From an uncultured Prochlorococcus sp. (GTDB lineage Bacteria; Cyanobacteriota; Cyanobacteriia; PCC-6307; Cyanobiaceae), in NCBI GenBank assembly GCA_902537445.1, contig CACBBI010000010.1, forward strand, positions 1-32,333: 32,333 nucleotides of DNA, in the 5' to 3' direction. Of this stretch, positions 1 to 8,555 are shown one piece after another. Every line of letters starts with the position of its first letter. The first letter of the stretch is position 1. Under the pieces are notes generated by a model. It had not been told where the DNA came from and made no database searches. It saw only the letters and a list, made by a program, of their open reading frames with translations. Both the position numbers and the translations under genes were made by a program.

Positions 1-454
1 CTTTAAAACTATTTCTGGGGCAAATTTCTTTTTAGAGAGAAAGTTTAAGACATGGATTACACCACATAGCAAAGAATTTGGAAGATTATTTCCTAATATC
101 AATTCTAAGACCAATGTTGGGCTTGTTCGTGAAGCGGCAAAAAAATTTAATATCAGTATTCTGTTAAAAGGCGCTAACAGCATAGTTGCTGATAATAAAA
201 AAGTATGGCAACTTTTTGGAACCGATTCTCAGACAGCTCGAGCTGGATTGGGTGATCTTTTATCTGGTTTTGTAGCTGGTAGTTCTGCGATTGATTTAAC
301 CTTGTGTAGAAATATATCAACAGATTTTTTTGCTAAATATGTACTTTTGCATTCATTTGCTGCATCGAAGTGCAAAAGTGGGTCAAATGCTTCTGCTATT
401 GGTGATGAACTGACAAAATTAATGAGAAATATAAAAACGAGACAAATATCTTGA
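1..454 (+). CDS. nnrD: ADP-dependent (S)-NAD(P)H-hydrate dehydratase, C-terminal part (5' end outside window)
   Basis: The reading frame is already open at base 2 and runs to a TGA at 452-454, giving about 150 visible codons. The translation resembles the carbohydrate-kinase-like C-terminal domain of YjeF/NnrD: a WITPH segment followed by EFGRLF (the TPHxxE(F/M)xRL signature), then LLKGANS, then GTDSQTARAGLGDLLSGF, corresponding to the family's glycine-rich G-x-G-D catalytic and nucleotide-binding motif. The enzyme repairs damaged nicotinamide cofactors by dehydrating the S form of hydrated NAD(P)H with ADP. In many bacteria it is fused to an NnrE epimerase domain at the N-terminus; whether that is so here cannot be seen. 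The ATG at 248 is internal and not the true start. It reads toward the sigma factor gene across a 139-base gap. Confidence 0.8.
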   Translation, partial: FKTISGANFFLERKFKTWITPHSKEFGRLFPNINSKTNVGLVREAAKKFNISILLKGANSIVADNKKVWQLFGTDSQTARAGLGDLLSGFVAGSSAIDLTLCRNISTDFFAKYVLLHSFAASKCKSGSNASAIGDELTKLMRNIKTRQIS

Positions 455-575
455 AAGAAACAATTTAAGAGAGTTATTTATAGTTTTAAACACATAAGTG
501 TACAAATATTACTTGAAATCTGAAGCGCGCATTAAATATTTGGCCATTTCTTTAAAAATGTAGGAGAGTTTTACT

Positions 576-587
576 ACCTAATTAGGT
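576..587. promoter_or_regulatory. 12-bp perfect palindrome just upstream of the sigma factor start
   Basis: ACCTAATTAGGT is self-complementary and ends 6 bases before the ATG at 594. Its right arm contains the only AGG at ribosome-binding distance from that ATG. A stronger Shine-Dalgarno-like TAGGAG at 561-566 lies about 28 bases upstream, and a TAA in the sigma frame at 579-581 excludes an earlier start. The palindrome could be an operator or could partly mask the ribosome-binding site. Its function is inferred only. Confidence 0.3.
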
Positions 588-593
588 TAAAAA

Positions 594-1535
594 ATGATCT
601 CATCATTACCTACTCAATCAGAACAACCAAAAAGGAGAAGTAATGATCCAATAAGTTGGTATTTGCAGAATATAGGCAGAGTTCCCTTATTAACACCTGC
701 CGAAGAGATTGAATTGGGTAATCAAGTCCAGAAGATGATGATTCTTACAGAAGATGGACAATTAAATGAAAAAATTAATGATTTTACAACTCAGCAAAAA
801 AGAACTATAAAAATTGGTCGAAGAGCTAAAGAAAGAATGATGAAAGCTAATTTAAGATTAGTTGTCAGTGTGGCAAAAAAATATCAAGGTAAAGGATTGG
901 AATTACTTGATTTAGTACAAGAAGGTTCTCTTGGGTTAGAGAGGGCTGTTGAAAAATTTGATCCGACAAGAGGATATAAGTTTTCTACTTATGCCTTTTG
1001 GTGGATTAGGCAGAGTATGACAAGAGCAATTGCCTGTCAATCAAGAACAATCCGTTTACCTGTTCACTTAAGTGAAAGGTTAGCTTCTATTAGAAAAGTT
1101 AGTAGAGATTTGGCTCATAAGCTTGGTGCAATGCCAAGCAGAATTGAAATTGCAGAGGCTATGGAAATTGATGTTGAAGAATTGGATTCTGTTTTAAGGC
1201 AAGCTTTATCGACAAGTAGTTTAGATGCTCCAGTAAATGGTGATGATGGCAGGAGCTTTTTAGGTGATTTAATTGCAGATAGTAATAATGAAGAGCCTTT
1301 AGATCAAGTTGAACAGAAAATGCATCAAGAGCAACTTGGTAAGTGGTTAAGTCATTTAAGTGAGCAAGAACAACATGTTCTCAAACTAAGGTTTGGACTT
1401 GATGCAAATGAGAGACATACGCTTGCAGAAATTGGAAGATTATTAGAAGTTTCAAGAGAAAGAGTAAGACAAGTTGAACTTAAGGCACTAAGAAAATTAA
1501 GAAATTTAACCAGAAAATTACCTAGCGGTATTTAA
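594..1535 (+). CDS. Group 2 (RpoD-like) RNA polymerase sigma-70 factor
   Basis: A 313-residue sigma-70 family protein that directs RNA polymerase to promoters. Region 1.2 is at about residues 18-50 (DPISWYLQNIGRVPLLT). Region 2 is at about 80-152, with the melting and -10 recognition segment FSTYAFWWIRQSM at 130-142. Region 3 is at about 155-215. Region 4 is at about 245-307, with the -35-binding helix-turn-helix LAEIGRLLEVSRERVRQVE at 277-295. The long acidic region 1.1 of primary sigma factors is absent, and the protein is short, so it fits the non-essential group 2 sigma factors that cyanobacteria use in light, circadian and nutrient responses. Which paralogue it is cannot be told from the window. 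The stop lies one base from the stop of convergent pdhA. Confidence 0.93.
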   Translation: MISSLPTQSEQPKRRSNDPISWYLQNIGRVPLLTPAEEIELGNQVQKMMILTEDGQLNEKINDFTTQQKRTIKIGRRAKERMMKANLRLVVSVAKKYQGKGLELLDLVQEGSLGLERAVEKFDPTRGYKFSTYAFWWIRQSMTRAIACQSRTIRLPVHLSERLASIRKVSRDLAHKLGAMPSRIEIAEAMEIDVEELDSVLRQALSTSSLDAPVNGDDGRSFLGDLIADSNNEEPLDQVEQKMHQEQLGKWLSHLSEQEQHVLKLRFGLDANERHTLAEIGRLLEVSRERVRQVELKALRKLRNLTRKLPSGI

Positions 1536-1536
1536 T

Positions 1537-2610
1537 CTAATCTTCTGCCCAAATATATTTGGTTAATTCTTCTGAAGGAGGTTCAGGAGCTTCAATTGCA
1601 TTCTTAACTGACTCCGATATTTCAGCATCAATTTTCTTTTCAATAACTTTTAATTCTTCTTCCGTTGCGAATTTACCGTCAATAATTTCTTGAGCTAATT
1701 TCTTAATAGGATCTCTTTTCCCCCAAAACTCCTTCTCTTTTTCAGACCTTAATTCATCTGGATCTGCAAGAGAATGCCCTCTATATCTATATGTTAAACA
1801 TTCTAAAAGTGTGGGCCCTTCTCCTGCTCTAGCTCGCTCAATTGCTCTTTGTGCTGCCCCTCTTACTGCTAATACATCCATTCCATCAACTTCCTCGCCG
1901 TGCATGCCAAAAGCAGACGCTTTTCTCCAGATTTCAGGATTACTAGTAGCTCTATCATGAGCCATACCAATAGCCCATTTATTATTCTCAACAACAAAAA
2001 TTATGGGTAATTTCCATAACTGGGCCATATTTAAACATTCAAAAAACTGCCCATTATTGCAAGTCCCATCCCCAAAAAATGCTGCAGTTACCGCATCACT
2101 ATTACTATTTCCAGAGACTTCCTTTTTGTATTTACTTGAAAAGGCTGCCCCTAAGGCAACTGGAATTCCCTCTCCAATAAATGCATATCCTCCTAGGAGG
2201 TGATGCTCTCTTGAAAATAAGTGCATGGATCCACCTCGGCCTTTGCTACAACCAGTGGATTTACCAAAAAGTTCACTCATTACTTCAAATGAGGGAACAC
2301 CCGCACTTAGTGCATGAACATGATCGCGATAGGTACTACAAAACCAATCATGTTTCTTTTTCATGGCGCCAATTACTCCCGTGCTTATAGCCTCTTGGCC
2401 GTTGTATAAATGAACGAAACCAAACATTTTTCCCCTGTAATACATTTCTGCACACTTATCTTCAAACCTACGACCAAGCGTCATGTCTTCATAAAGGAAT
2501 AATCCGGTTTCTCGATCTAATTCGGCTTTTTTTATGTCTTGAAGATTTGAGATTCTCTCTACGTGTGTTTCCAAGAAAAATACCTTAACGAAGTTTTGAT
2601 TTGTTAACAT
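1537..2610 (-). CDS. pdhA: Pyruvate dehydrogenase E1 component, alpha subunit
   Basis: Thiamine-diphosphate-dependent E1 alpha subunit, which decarboxylates pyruvate with the E1 beta subunit and feeds acetyl-CoA synthesis. Visible landmarks are GRGGSMH at 125-131, the ThDP/Mg motif GDGTCNN at 180-186 continuing to VVENN at 206-210, and the regulatory loop [12 protein letters not shown] at 274-285. No E1 beta or E2 gene is adjacent. From the ATG at 2610 the protein has 357 residues, but the first 12 look unlike the family and this ATG has no Shine-Dalgarno site. A TTG at 2574, preceded by TAAGGT at normal spacing, would start the protein at ETHVERIS and give 345 residues, close to the family length, so it may be the real start. 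Confidence 0.95.
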   Translation of the reverse strand: MLTNQNFVKVFFLETHVERISNLQDIKKAELDRETGLFLYEDMTLGRRFEDKCAEMYYRGKMFGFVHLYNGQEAISTGVIGAMKKKHDWFCSTYRDHVHALSAGVPSFEVMSELFGKSTGCSKGRGGSMHLFSREHHLLGGYAFIGEGIPVALGAAFSSKYKKEVSGNSNSDAVTAAFFGDGTCNNGQFFECLNMAQLWKLPIIFVVENNKWAIGMAHDRATSNPEIWRKASAFGMHGEEVDGMDVLAVRGAAQRAIERARAGEGPTLLECLTYRYRGHSLADPDELRSEKEKEFWGKRDPIKKLAQEIIDGKFATEEELKVIEKKIDAEISESVKNAIEAPEPPSEELTKYIWAED

Positions 2611-2663
2611 TCTAAGCCGTGATGGGCGATTTTCATGATTTTTTTTAATAACTCTGTAAGACC

Positions 2664-2693
2664 TTGTGAAAAAATTTTTTAACTTGATAAAAT
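2664..2693 (+). promoter_or_regulatory. Candidate promoter of the ftn2/zipN gene
   Basis: TTGTGA at 2664-2669 and TAAAAT at 2688-2693 are separated by 18 bases. The predicted start near 2700 would leave a leader of about 24 bases containing an AGGAT ribosome-binding-like sequence before the TTG start at 2724. Consensus match only. Confidence 0.35.
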
Positions 2694-2723
2694 TTGTCTA
2701 AGAATTTTCAATAGGATATTTGT

Positions 2724-4826
2724 TTGGAACTTCCTTTAGACCATTTTCGTTTAATTGGCGTAAGCCCCTCTGCAACTTCTGAGGAAATATTAAGGGCGTT
2801 TCAATTGCGGTTAGATAAAACACCTGATGAAGGTTTTACTTATGAAGTTTTAACCCAAAGATCTGAGCTGCTTCGCCTCACTGCAGATCTACTTACAGAT
2901 CCAGAAAGCAGAAGAGAGTACGAAAATTTGTTATTAAATGGGAATTCTGGATTGGATTTTTCCTCAAATAGAGAAGTAGCAGGATTAATACTTCTTTGGG
3001 AATCAGGTTCACCAAAAGAAGCTTTTAAAATTACGAGAAAAGCATTGCAACCCCCACAAACTCCAGCTTTAGGAAGTAGTAGAGAAGCTGATTTAACATT
3101 ATTGGCTGCTTTAACAGCTAGAGATTCTGCAATTCAAGAACAACAGCTTAGATCCTATTCGAACGCGGCAGACTTTTTACATGAGGGTATACAACTTCTA
3201 CAAAGAATGGGAAAGCTTGGAGAAATAAGAAAAGAACTTGAAGAAGATCTGGTTGCTTTGCTTCCTTACAGAATCCTAGATCTACTTAGTAGAGATCTAA
3301 ATGATCAAGAGTCTCATAAAAAAGGCTTAAGTATGTTGGAAAATTTAATAATCAAAAGAGGTGGTTTGGAAGGTAATAATAAATCGGAGTATAAAGATTA
3401 TTTAAATCAGCAAGAGTTTGAAGTTTTTTTTCAACAAATTAAGCCATTTTTGACAGTGCAAGAACAGATTGATTTGTTTCTTGAATTACAAAAAAGAGGA
3501 TCATTAGAAGCAGGATTTTTAGCGTTTCTATCCTTAACAGCTATTGGTTTCTATAGAAGAAAGCCAGAAAAATTATTTGAAGCGAGGAGAATTTTAAAGA
3601 AACTAAATTTATCTGGTCTTGATTCAATGCCTCTAGTTGGCTGTTTAGATTTGCTTTTAGCTGATATTGACCAAGCTTCTGCAAGGTTTTCAAGTAGTTC
3701 TGACGAAAATTTACGAGATTGGCTTAATAATTATCCTGGAAATAAGTTAGAAGCGATATGTATTTTCTGCAAAAATTGGTTAGAGAATGATGTTTTAGTT
3801 GGGTATAGAGACATTGACTCAAAAGAGGTGGATTTAGATTCTTGGTTTGAAGATAGGGAAATTCAAGAATTTATTGAAAAATTAGAAAAGAAATCAAATA
3901 AAATTGCAATTAGATCAAATCTTCAAAACCAACAAACTGAGAAGGAATCCCCCACAAAAACGACTGAAGATTTTGATAATATATTGGGTAATATTGATGA
4001 AAGAAGATTACCTTGGCCTGGTGGCATAAAACAAGGCTATGAAAAGGTTGAGACCAAAGAAATCGAATTCAATGAGGAATACTTTAAGAAAAAACCAATA
4101 GAGTTTTATAATTTTTTAATTGAAAAAATTGCTGAATTAAAGTTTAGTTTTGGGGAATTCTTAAAGGATAAAGAGATAATAAATCGGTCGCCTTATTTAA
4201 TTTATATCTATGCGTTTTTGATCTTATTTGTATTTGGTATTGGTATTGGATTTTTAAGAAATAATTTAAAAAAATCAATTCAGGACGAATCTATTGCTGA
4301 AAAACCTTTAATTGCAATAGATAAAAATCAAAAGCTTAGTGAGATAGATATTCAAGAAATAAAAAAAAATCCTTCAAGCAAATTGAATTCTATTTCTGAG
4401 AAATCTACTTCAATTATTTCCTATGAACTCAAAGAACTTAATACTGCTTCACCTTCTTTGGAAGATATAAGGAATTTAATTAATAGATGGCTTCTTAGTA
4501 AAAGTAATTACTTAGCGGGAAAAAGTGAAATTAATCTTTCTAAGATTATTAGTAAAGGTCTAATTGATCGAACAATCGAAGAAAGACAGAACGATATCAA
4601 GAAAGGAATTTATAAGGAGATTAATTCCCAAATACGTAAGATTGATTTGGAATCGCAAACTTCGTCTCGGATAGTTGTTTTAGTAGAATTGAATTATCTA
4701 GAAAGGTTAGTAAAGAATTCTGGAGAATTTATTAATGAAACATCATTAAATCCCCTTAAAGTTAAATATATTTTGGGTTTTTCAAATAAATCATGGAAAT
4801 TGGTTGATTTCGTGAGCGGTTTGTAA
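2724..4826 (+). CDS. ftn2: Ftn2/ZipN/ARC6-type cell division protein
   Basis: A 700-residue membrane protein related to cyanobacterial Ftn2 (ZipN) and plant ARC6, which tethers FtsZ to the membrane and organises the divisome. The N-terminus is a divergent J-like domain (FRLIGVSPSATSEEILRAF, then LLTDPESRREYE) without the HPD tripeptide needed to stimulate DnaK. A long helical cytoplasmic region follows, then a low-complexity charged stretch (about 390-480), one transmembrane helix at about 489-513, and a C-terminal domain outside the membrane (about 570-700) matching the position of the ARC6 IMS domain. The start is a TTG preceded by AGGAT, which begins the protein with ELPLDHFRLIGV. It is transcribed away from pdhA and toward ffh. 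Confidence 0.88.
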   Translation: MELPLDHFRLIGVSPSATSEEILRAFQLRLDKTPDEGFTYEVLTQRSELLRLTADLLTDPESRREYENLLLNGNSGLDFSSNREVAGLILLWESGSPKEAFKITRKALQPPQTPALGSSREADLTLLAALTARDSAIQEQQLRSYSNAADFLHEGIQLLQRMGKLGEIRKELEEDLVALLPYRILDLLSRDLNDQESHKKGLSMLENLIIKRGGLEGNNKSEYKDYLNQQEFEVFFQQIKPFLTVQEQIDLFLELQKRGSLEAGFLAFLSLTAIGFYRRKPEKLFEARRILKKLNLSGLDSMPLVGCLDLLLADIDQASARFSSSSDENLRDWLNNYPGNKLEAICIFCKNWLENDVLVGYRDIDSKEVDLDSWFEDREIQEFIEKLEKKSNKIAIRSNLQNQQTEKESPTKTTEDFDNILGNIDERRLPWPGGIKQGYEKVETKEIEFNEEYFKKKPIEFYNFLIEKIAELKFSFGEFLKDKEIINRSPYLIYIYAFLILFVFGIGIGFLRNNLKKSIQDESIAEKPLIAIDKNQKLSEIDIQEIKKNPSSKLNSISEKSTSIISYELKELNTASPSLEDIRNLINRWLLSKSNYLAGKSEINLSKIISKGLIDRTIEERQNDIKKGIYKEINSQIRKIDLESQTSSRIVVLVELNYLERLVKNSGEFINETSLNPLKVKYILGFSNKSWKLVDFVSGL

Positions 4827-4846
4827 TTACGAAATTCAAGATCATC

Positions 4847-4852
4847 TATAAT
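4847..4852 (+). promoter_or_regulatory. Candidate -10 element of ffh
   Basis: TATAAT lies 21 bases upstream of the ffh ATG at 4874, in the short gap after ftn2. No convincing -35 box is at 16-18 bases; a TTGTAA at 4821-4826 is 20 bases away. It could supply ffh and the following rpsP independently of ftn2. Confidence 0.3.
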
Positions 4853-4873
4853 AATTAAAATTACTTTTTAATA

Positions 4874-6280
4874 ATGTTTGATGAACTCTCGTCACGCTTT
4901 GAAGACGCAGTAAAGGGTTTAAGAGGCGAGGCAAAAATTAGTGAAAATAATATAAACGATGCCTTGAAGGAGGTAAAAAGAGCACTCCTTGATGCAGACG
5001 TTAGTTTGTCTGTAGTAAAAGAGTTTATATCAGATGTCAAAGATAAAGCTATTGGAGAAGAAGTAGTTCGGGGTGTAAACCCAGGACAAAAATTTATAGA
5101 AGTTGTAAATAAAGAATTGATTAACATTATGGGGAATGAAAATTCTCCATTAAAGGAAAATGAAAATAGTCCTACAGTCATTTTGATGGCTGGACTTCAG
5201 GGTGCGGGTAAAACAACTGCAACAGGAAAATTAGGACTTTATCTAAAGGAAAAAGATAAAAAAGTTCTTTTGGTGGCTGCTGATATTTATCGACCAGCAG
5301 CTGTAGAGCAGCTTAAAACATTGGGAAGTCAATATGAATTAGAGGTTTTTTCAGCTAAAGAAAAAAATAGCAAACCAGAAGAAATAGCAAAGGAAGCATT
5401 GATTTTTGCTAGTGATAATGATTTTGATTCGATAATTATTGATACCGCAGGAAGACTGCAAATTGATGATTCCATGATGAATGAAATGGTTCGAATAAAA
5501 GAAGTTTCTAATCCTGATGAGGTTTTGCTTGTTGTTGATTCAATGATTGGGCAAGAAGCTGCAGACTTAACAAAATCATTTCATGAAAAAGTAGGAATCA
5601 CAGGGGCGATATTAACTAAGTTGGATGGTGACTCAAGAGGTGGAGCTGCTTTATCAATAAGAAAAATAAGTGGTAAACCAATCAAATTTATAGGTGTAGG
5701 TGAAAAAATAGAGGCATTGCAACCATTTCATCCAGAGAGAATGGCTAGCAGAATTTTAGGCATGGGCGATGTATTGACACTTGTTGAAAAAGCTCAAAAA
5801 GAAGTTGAACTTGCTGATGCAGAAGCGATGCAAAAGAAACTTCAAGAAGCGACTTTCGATTTTAATGATTTTGTAAAGCAAATGAGATTAATTAAAAGAA
5901 TGGGTTCACTTGGTGGATTGATTAAATTGATTCCTGGAATGAATAAAATAGATGATGGAATGATAAAAGATGGAGAAGATCAACTTAAGAAAATAGAATC
6001 TATGATCTCGTCAATGACTCTTGAGGAGAAACAAAAGCCCGAAGTTCTTGCCGCTCAACCCTCAAGAAGACAAAGAATCGCTCAAGGTAGCGGTTATGAA
6101 GCAAAAGATGTAGATAAAGTTTTAGCCGATTTTCAAAGAATGAGAGGTTTTATGAAACAAATGTCTAACGGAGGGATGCCAGGAATGGGAGGGATGCCAG
6201 GAATGGGAGGGATGAGTGGTAATAAGCCAATGAAAAAACAAAAAAATAATAAAAAGAAAAAAGGTTTTGCCGATTTATAG
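4874..6280 (+). CDS. ffh: Signal recognition particle protein Ffh (SRP54)
   Basis: The SRP GTPase, which binds signal sequences on ribosomes together with SRP RNA and delivers them to FtsY and the membrane, including thylakoid targeting in cyanobacteria. The protein has 468 residues. An N-terminal helical bundle comes first. The G domain has a P-loop GLQGAGKTT at 107-115, DTAGR at 190-194 and TKLDGD at 248-253. The methionine-rich M domain follows from about 300, with the conserved MGSLGGLIKLIPGM segment. The C-terminus carries a Gly-Met-Pro tandem repeat and a lysine-rich end. It is directly followed by rpsP, as in many bacteria, although rimM and trmD do not come next here. Confidence 0.97.
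   Translation: MFDELSSRFEDAVKGLRGEAKISENNINDALKEVKRALLDADVSLSVVKEFISDVKDKAIGEEVVRGVNPGQKFIEVVNKELINIMGNENSPLKENENSPTVILMAGLQGAGKTTATGKLGLYLKEKDKKVLLVAADIYRPAAVEQLKTLGSQYELEVFSAKEKNSKPEEIAKEALIFASDNDFDSIIIDTAGRLQIDDSMMNEMVRIKEVSNPDEVLLVVDSMIGQEAADLTKSFHEKVGITGAILTKLDGDSRGGAALSIRKISGKPIKFIGVGEKIEALQPFHPERMASRILGMGDVLTLVEKAQKEVELADAEAMQKKLQEATFDFNDFVKQMRLIKRMGSLGGLIKLIPGMNKIDDGMIKDGEDQLKKIESMISSMTLEEKQKPEVLAAQPSRRQRIAQGSGYEAKDVDKVLADFQRMRGFMKQMSNGGMPGMGGMPGMGGMSGNKPMKKQKNNKKKKGFADL
6173..6214 (+). repeat. 18-bp tandem repeat inside ffh
   Basis: The unit gggatgccaggaatggga occurs at 6173-6190 and 6191-6208, and a third partial copy begins at 6209. It encodes MPGMGG-type repeats in the C-terminal tail of Ffh. 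The copy number could vary between strains by slippage without breaking the frame. Confidence 0.85.
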
Positions 6281-6334
6281 TTTCTATATTTTTACCTTTA
6301 AATGATATTATTATTAAAAACACATTAATTTAAG

Positions 6335-6700
6335 ATGATTAAATTGCGCCTTAAGCGCTTTGGAAAGAAAAAAGAGGCAAGTTTCAGAATTGTTGCATGC
6401 AATAGTACTTCCAGAAGAGATGGTAGACCTCTGCAAGAACTAGGTTTTTATAATCCACGAACTAAGGAAACCAGGCTTAACACAGAAGCTTTAAGAACAA
6501 GACTTACTCAGGGTGCTCAGCCAACTGATGTTGTGAGAACTTTATTAGAAAAGGGAGGGTTATTAGAAAAAAAAGAAAGACCCTCTATCGCAATTGGTAA
6601 AGCAAAGTTAGAGAAGGAAAAATTAGCTAAGGCTAAAACTAAAGACGAAGAAAATGATAGTAGTAAAGCTGAAAGCGAGGGTAATGAAGCTGAAAGCTAG
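6335..6700 (+). CDS. rpsP: 30S ribosomal protein S16
   Basis: Small-subunit ribosomal protein S16, needed for 30S assembly. The N-terminal 80 or so residues carry the family signature: [20 protein letters not shown], then [16 protein letters not shown]. At 121 residues it is about 40 longer than the E. coli protein; the extra part (from about residue 84) is a charged, low-complexity tail rich in Lys, Ala and Glu, ending in acidic residues. The ATG at 6335 starts the protein exactly at the conserved N-terminus. It lies 54 bases after ffh. Confidence 0.96.
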   Translation: MIKLRLKRFGKKKEASFRIVACNSTSRRDGRPLQELGFYNPRTKETRLNTEALRTRLTQGAQPTDVVRTLLEKGGLLEKKERPSIAIGKAKLEKEKLAKAKTKDEENDSSKAESEGNEAES

Positions 6701-6736
6701 TGAGTTGATAAATTTTTATTCTTATTCAATAACTAG

Positions 6737-7693
6737 ATGAAGGAAGTTTCCAAAACTGGTCACTTCAAAATAGATTTGCCAAGCTCTGATGCCGCTACAG
6801 CATTATCTGGACCTGGTAATTCTTTCTTAAAAAAATTTGAGTCTCTTACAGGAGTTTCTTTAACTATAAGAGGCTTACAACTTGAGATGAACGGTGTCAT
6901 ATCTAAAATCGAGAGAGCCTCAGCATTAGTAGAACTAACAAGACCAATTTGGGAACAAGGGTTAGAAGTCCCAGAGGTAGATCTTAAAGCGGCTTTAAGC
7001 TCTTTAAATATGGGCGAATCGTCTTCACATGCTGAACTTGGAAAAAAAATTCTTGCGCGTTCCAAAGAAGGAAGATATCTAAGACCAAGAACTATAAGGC
7101 AAAAAGAATATGTTGAATCAATTGAAAACTTTGATCTTACGTTCGCAATTGGTCCAGCTGGAACTGGTAAGACATTTTTAGCAACTGTTTGCGCGGCACG
7201 ACTATTGAACGAGAAAAAAATTGAAAAAATTGTTTTAACCAGACCAGCTGTAGAAGCTGGTGAAAGTTTGGGATTTCTACCTGGTGATTTGCAACAAAAA
7301 GTAGATCCATATTTAAGACCCCTATTTGATTCTTTACATAGTATTTTTGGGTTTGATAGAACAAATTCGTTAATCGATAAGGGAATTATTGAAGTTGCAC
7401 CTTTAGCATTTATGAGAGGTAGAACCTTAGATAACTCGATGGTTATCCTAGATGAAGCACAAAATACTACTTGCTCTCAAATGAGAATGTTTTTAACCAG
7501 ATTGGGTGATAGATCTAAAATGGTTGTAAACGGAGATATTACACAAATTGATTTAAAAAAGGATCAGGAAAGCGGCCTCATCGAAGCATCGAGAATTTTC
7601 TCTGAAACTCAAGGTATAAAATTTTGTTATTTAACAGTTGAAGATGTAGTTCGTCATCCTTTAGTTCAGAAAATTATTGAGGCTTATCAATAA
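6737..7693 (+). CDS. phoH: PhoH-family ATPase
   Basis: PhoH-like P-loop ATPase of 318 residues. The Walker A motif is GPAGTGKT at 139-146 and Walker B ends in LDEAQN with D239-E240. TRPAVEAGESLGFLPGD (about 169-185) and MFLTRLG (about 251-257) are family signatures. The first 120 residues form the N-terminal region common to PhoH proteins. PhoH proteins are often found near ybeY and era and are linked to RNA metabolism; their substrate is not firmly known. Here rpsP and era are near, which fits a ribosome or RNA theme. The ATG lies 36 bases after rpsP, so co-transcription is likely. Confidence 0.93.
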   Translation: MKEVSKTGHFKIDLPSSDAATALSGPGNSFLKKFESLTGVSLTIRGLQLEMNGVISKIERASALVELTRPIWEQGLEVPEVDLKAALSSLNMGESSSHAELGKKILARSKEGRYLRPRTIRQKEYVESIENFDLTFAIGPAGTGKTFLATVCAARLLNEKKIEKIVLTRPAVEAGESLGFLPGDLQQKVDPYLRPLFDSLHSIFGFDRTNSLIDKGIIEVAPLAFMRGRTLDNSMVILDEAQNTTCSQMRMFLTRLGDRSKMVVNGDITQIDLKKDQESGLIEASRIFSETQGIKFCYLTVEDVVRHPLVQKIIEAYQ

Positions 7694-7766
7694 CTTTATA
7701 ACTCTGGAGATCCGTACACTGAAATTTTAAAAATCGAGTAGAATAAGGCCATATTTAAAAAAGAAA

Positions 7767-8504
7767 ATGCCAGCAAGTAGTAATTTCAATCAAGCTATTC
7801 GTGAAGCACAAACTAGTTCAATTGTTGGACCTAATGTTGTTCAAAAAGCTTTACCTTACGTTGGTGGAGGTATGGTTCTAACTTCTTTAGGAGTTTTAGC
7901 AGGTGTCTCACTAATAGCAACAAATCCAGGGCTTTTCCAGCCTCTTTCAATAGTTGCATTAATTGCAGAATTGATTTTGTTTTTTATAGCCACCAGTGCT
8001 GCAAATAATGCAAATAATGCGAAAGCTTTGCCTTTATTAACAGGCTTTAGCTTGTTAACTGGATTCACCTTAAGTGGAATAGTTGCTTTAGCAATAGGAA
8101 CTATTGGTATTGGTTCTGTTGGGACAGCTGCCTTGGCTACAGGTATAACTTTCGTTATTGCCTCTTATACTGGCCAAAGAATGAGTGACAGTGTTGGTCA
8201 AGCACTAAGTGGGGTAGTTGGTCTTGGGTTGATAGGACTGCTTATAGCAATGTTTGTTCAATTAATTGGAGGATTCTTTGCACCAGGAGTTTTTGGAGGT
8301 TCAGGACTCGAATTGATAATTGCAGGATTTGGAACTGTTTTATTTGTTGCAATGTCTTTTGTGGATTTCTATACAATGCCTAGAAGATATAATGATGAAC
8401 AATACCTTGCAGGCGCTTTAGGTATGTATCTAACTTATATAAACCTTTTTGTTTTTATATTGAGATTAATGATTGCGCTTCAAGGCGGTGGGAGAAGAGA
8501 CTAA
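7767..8504 (+). CDS. Bax inhibitor-1/YccA family membrane protein
   Basis: A 245-residue integral membrane protein with about seven hydrophobic segments separated by short loops. It resembles the Bax inhibitor-1/YccA/YbhL family: a mid-protein region with TAALATGITFVIASYTGQ and a late acidic-flanked segment, MSFVDFYTMPRRYNDEQYLAGALGMYLTYINLFVFILRLM (about 191-236), like the family's DxxxI...LYLDxxNLFxxLLR end. Members act as ion or calcium leak channels or interact with FtsH, but no role can be assigned here. A TAGAAT at 7739-7744 could be its own -10 box. The gene ends just before a strong terminator. Confidence 0.85.
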   Translation: MPASSNFNQAIREAQTSSIVGPNVVQKALPYVGGGMVLTSLGVLAGVSLIATNPGLFQPLSIVALIAELILFFIATSAANNANNAKALPLLTGFSLLTGFTLSGIVALAIGTIGIGSVGTAALATGITFVIASYTGQRMSDSVGQALSGVVGLGLIGLLIAMFVQLIGGFFAPGVFGGSGLELIIAGFGTVLFVAMSFVDFYTMPRRYNDEQYLAGALGMYLTYINLFVFILRLMIALQGGGRRD

Positions 8505-8528
8505 AAACATTACGTAAATAATTTACTC

Positions 8529-8554
8529 AAAGCGTAGATTCGTTTCTACGCTTT
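8529..8554. terminator. Bidirectional hairpin terminator
   Basis: A perfect 10-bp stem (AAAGCGTAGA at 8529-8538 pairing with TCTACGCTTT at 8545-8554) encloses a six-base loop, TTCGTT. On the plus strand the stem runs into a T tract; on the minus strand it also ends in T residues. It sits between the convergent ends of the Bax-inhibitor-like gene and the unknown gene at 8556-9083, so it can serve both. Confidence 0.9.
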
Positions 8555-8555
8555 T

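Noticed and set aside
248-454. A separate 68-codon gene starting at ATG 248
   Set aside because: The same frame is open back to base 2 and encodes conserved upstream NnrD sequence, so the ATG is internal.
4861-5181. Minus-strand open frame of 106 codons opposite the start of ffh
   Set aside because: It lies wholly antisense to conserved ffh codons; the Ser/Phe-rich composition is typical of a mirror frame.
6760-7065. Minus-strand open frame of 101 codons opposite the start of phoH
   Set aside because: Antisense to a well-supported gene, with no start signal and no family resemblance.
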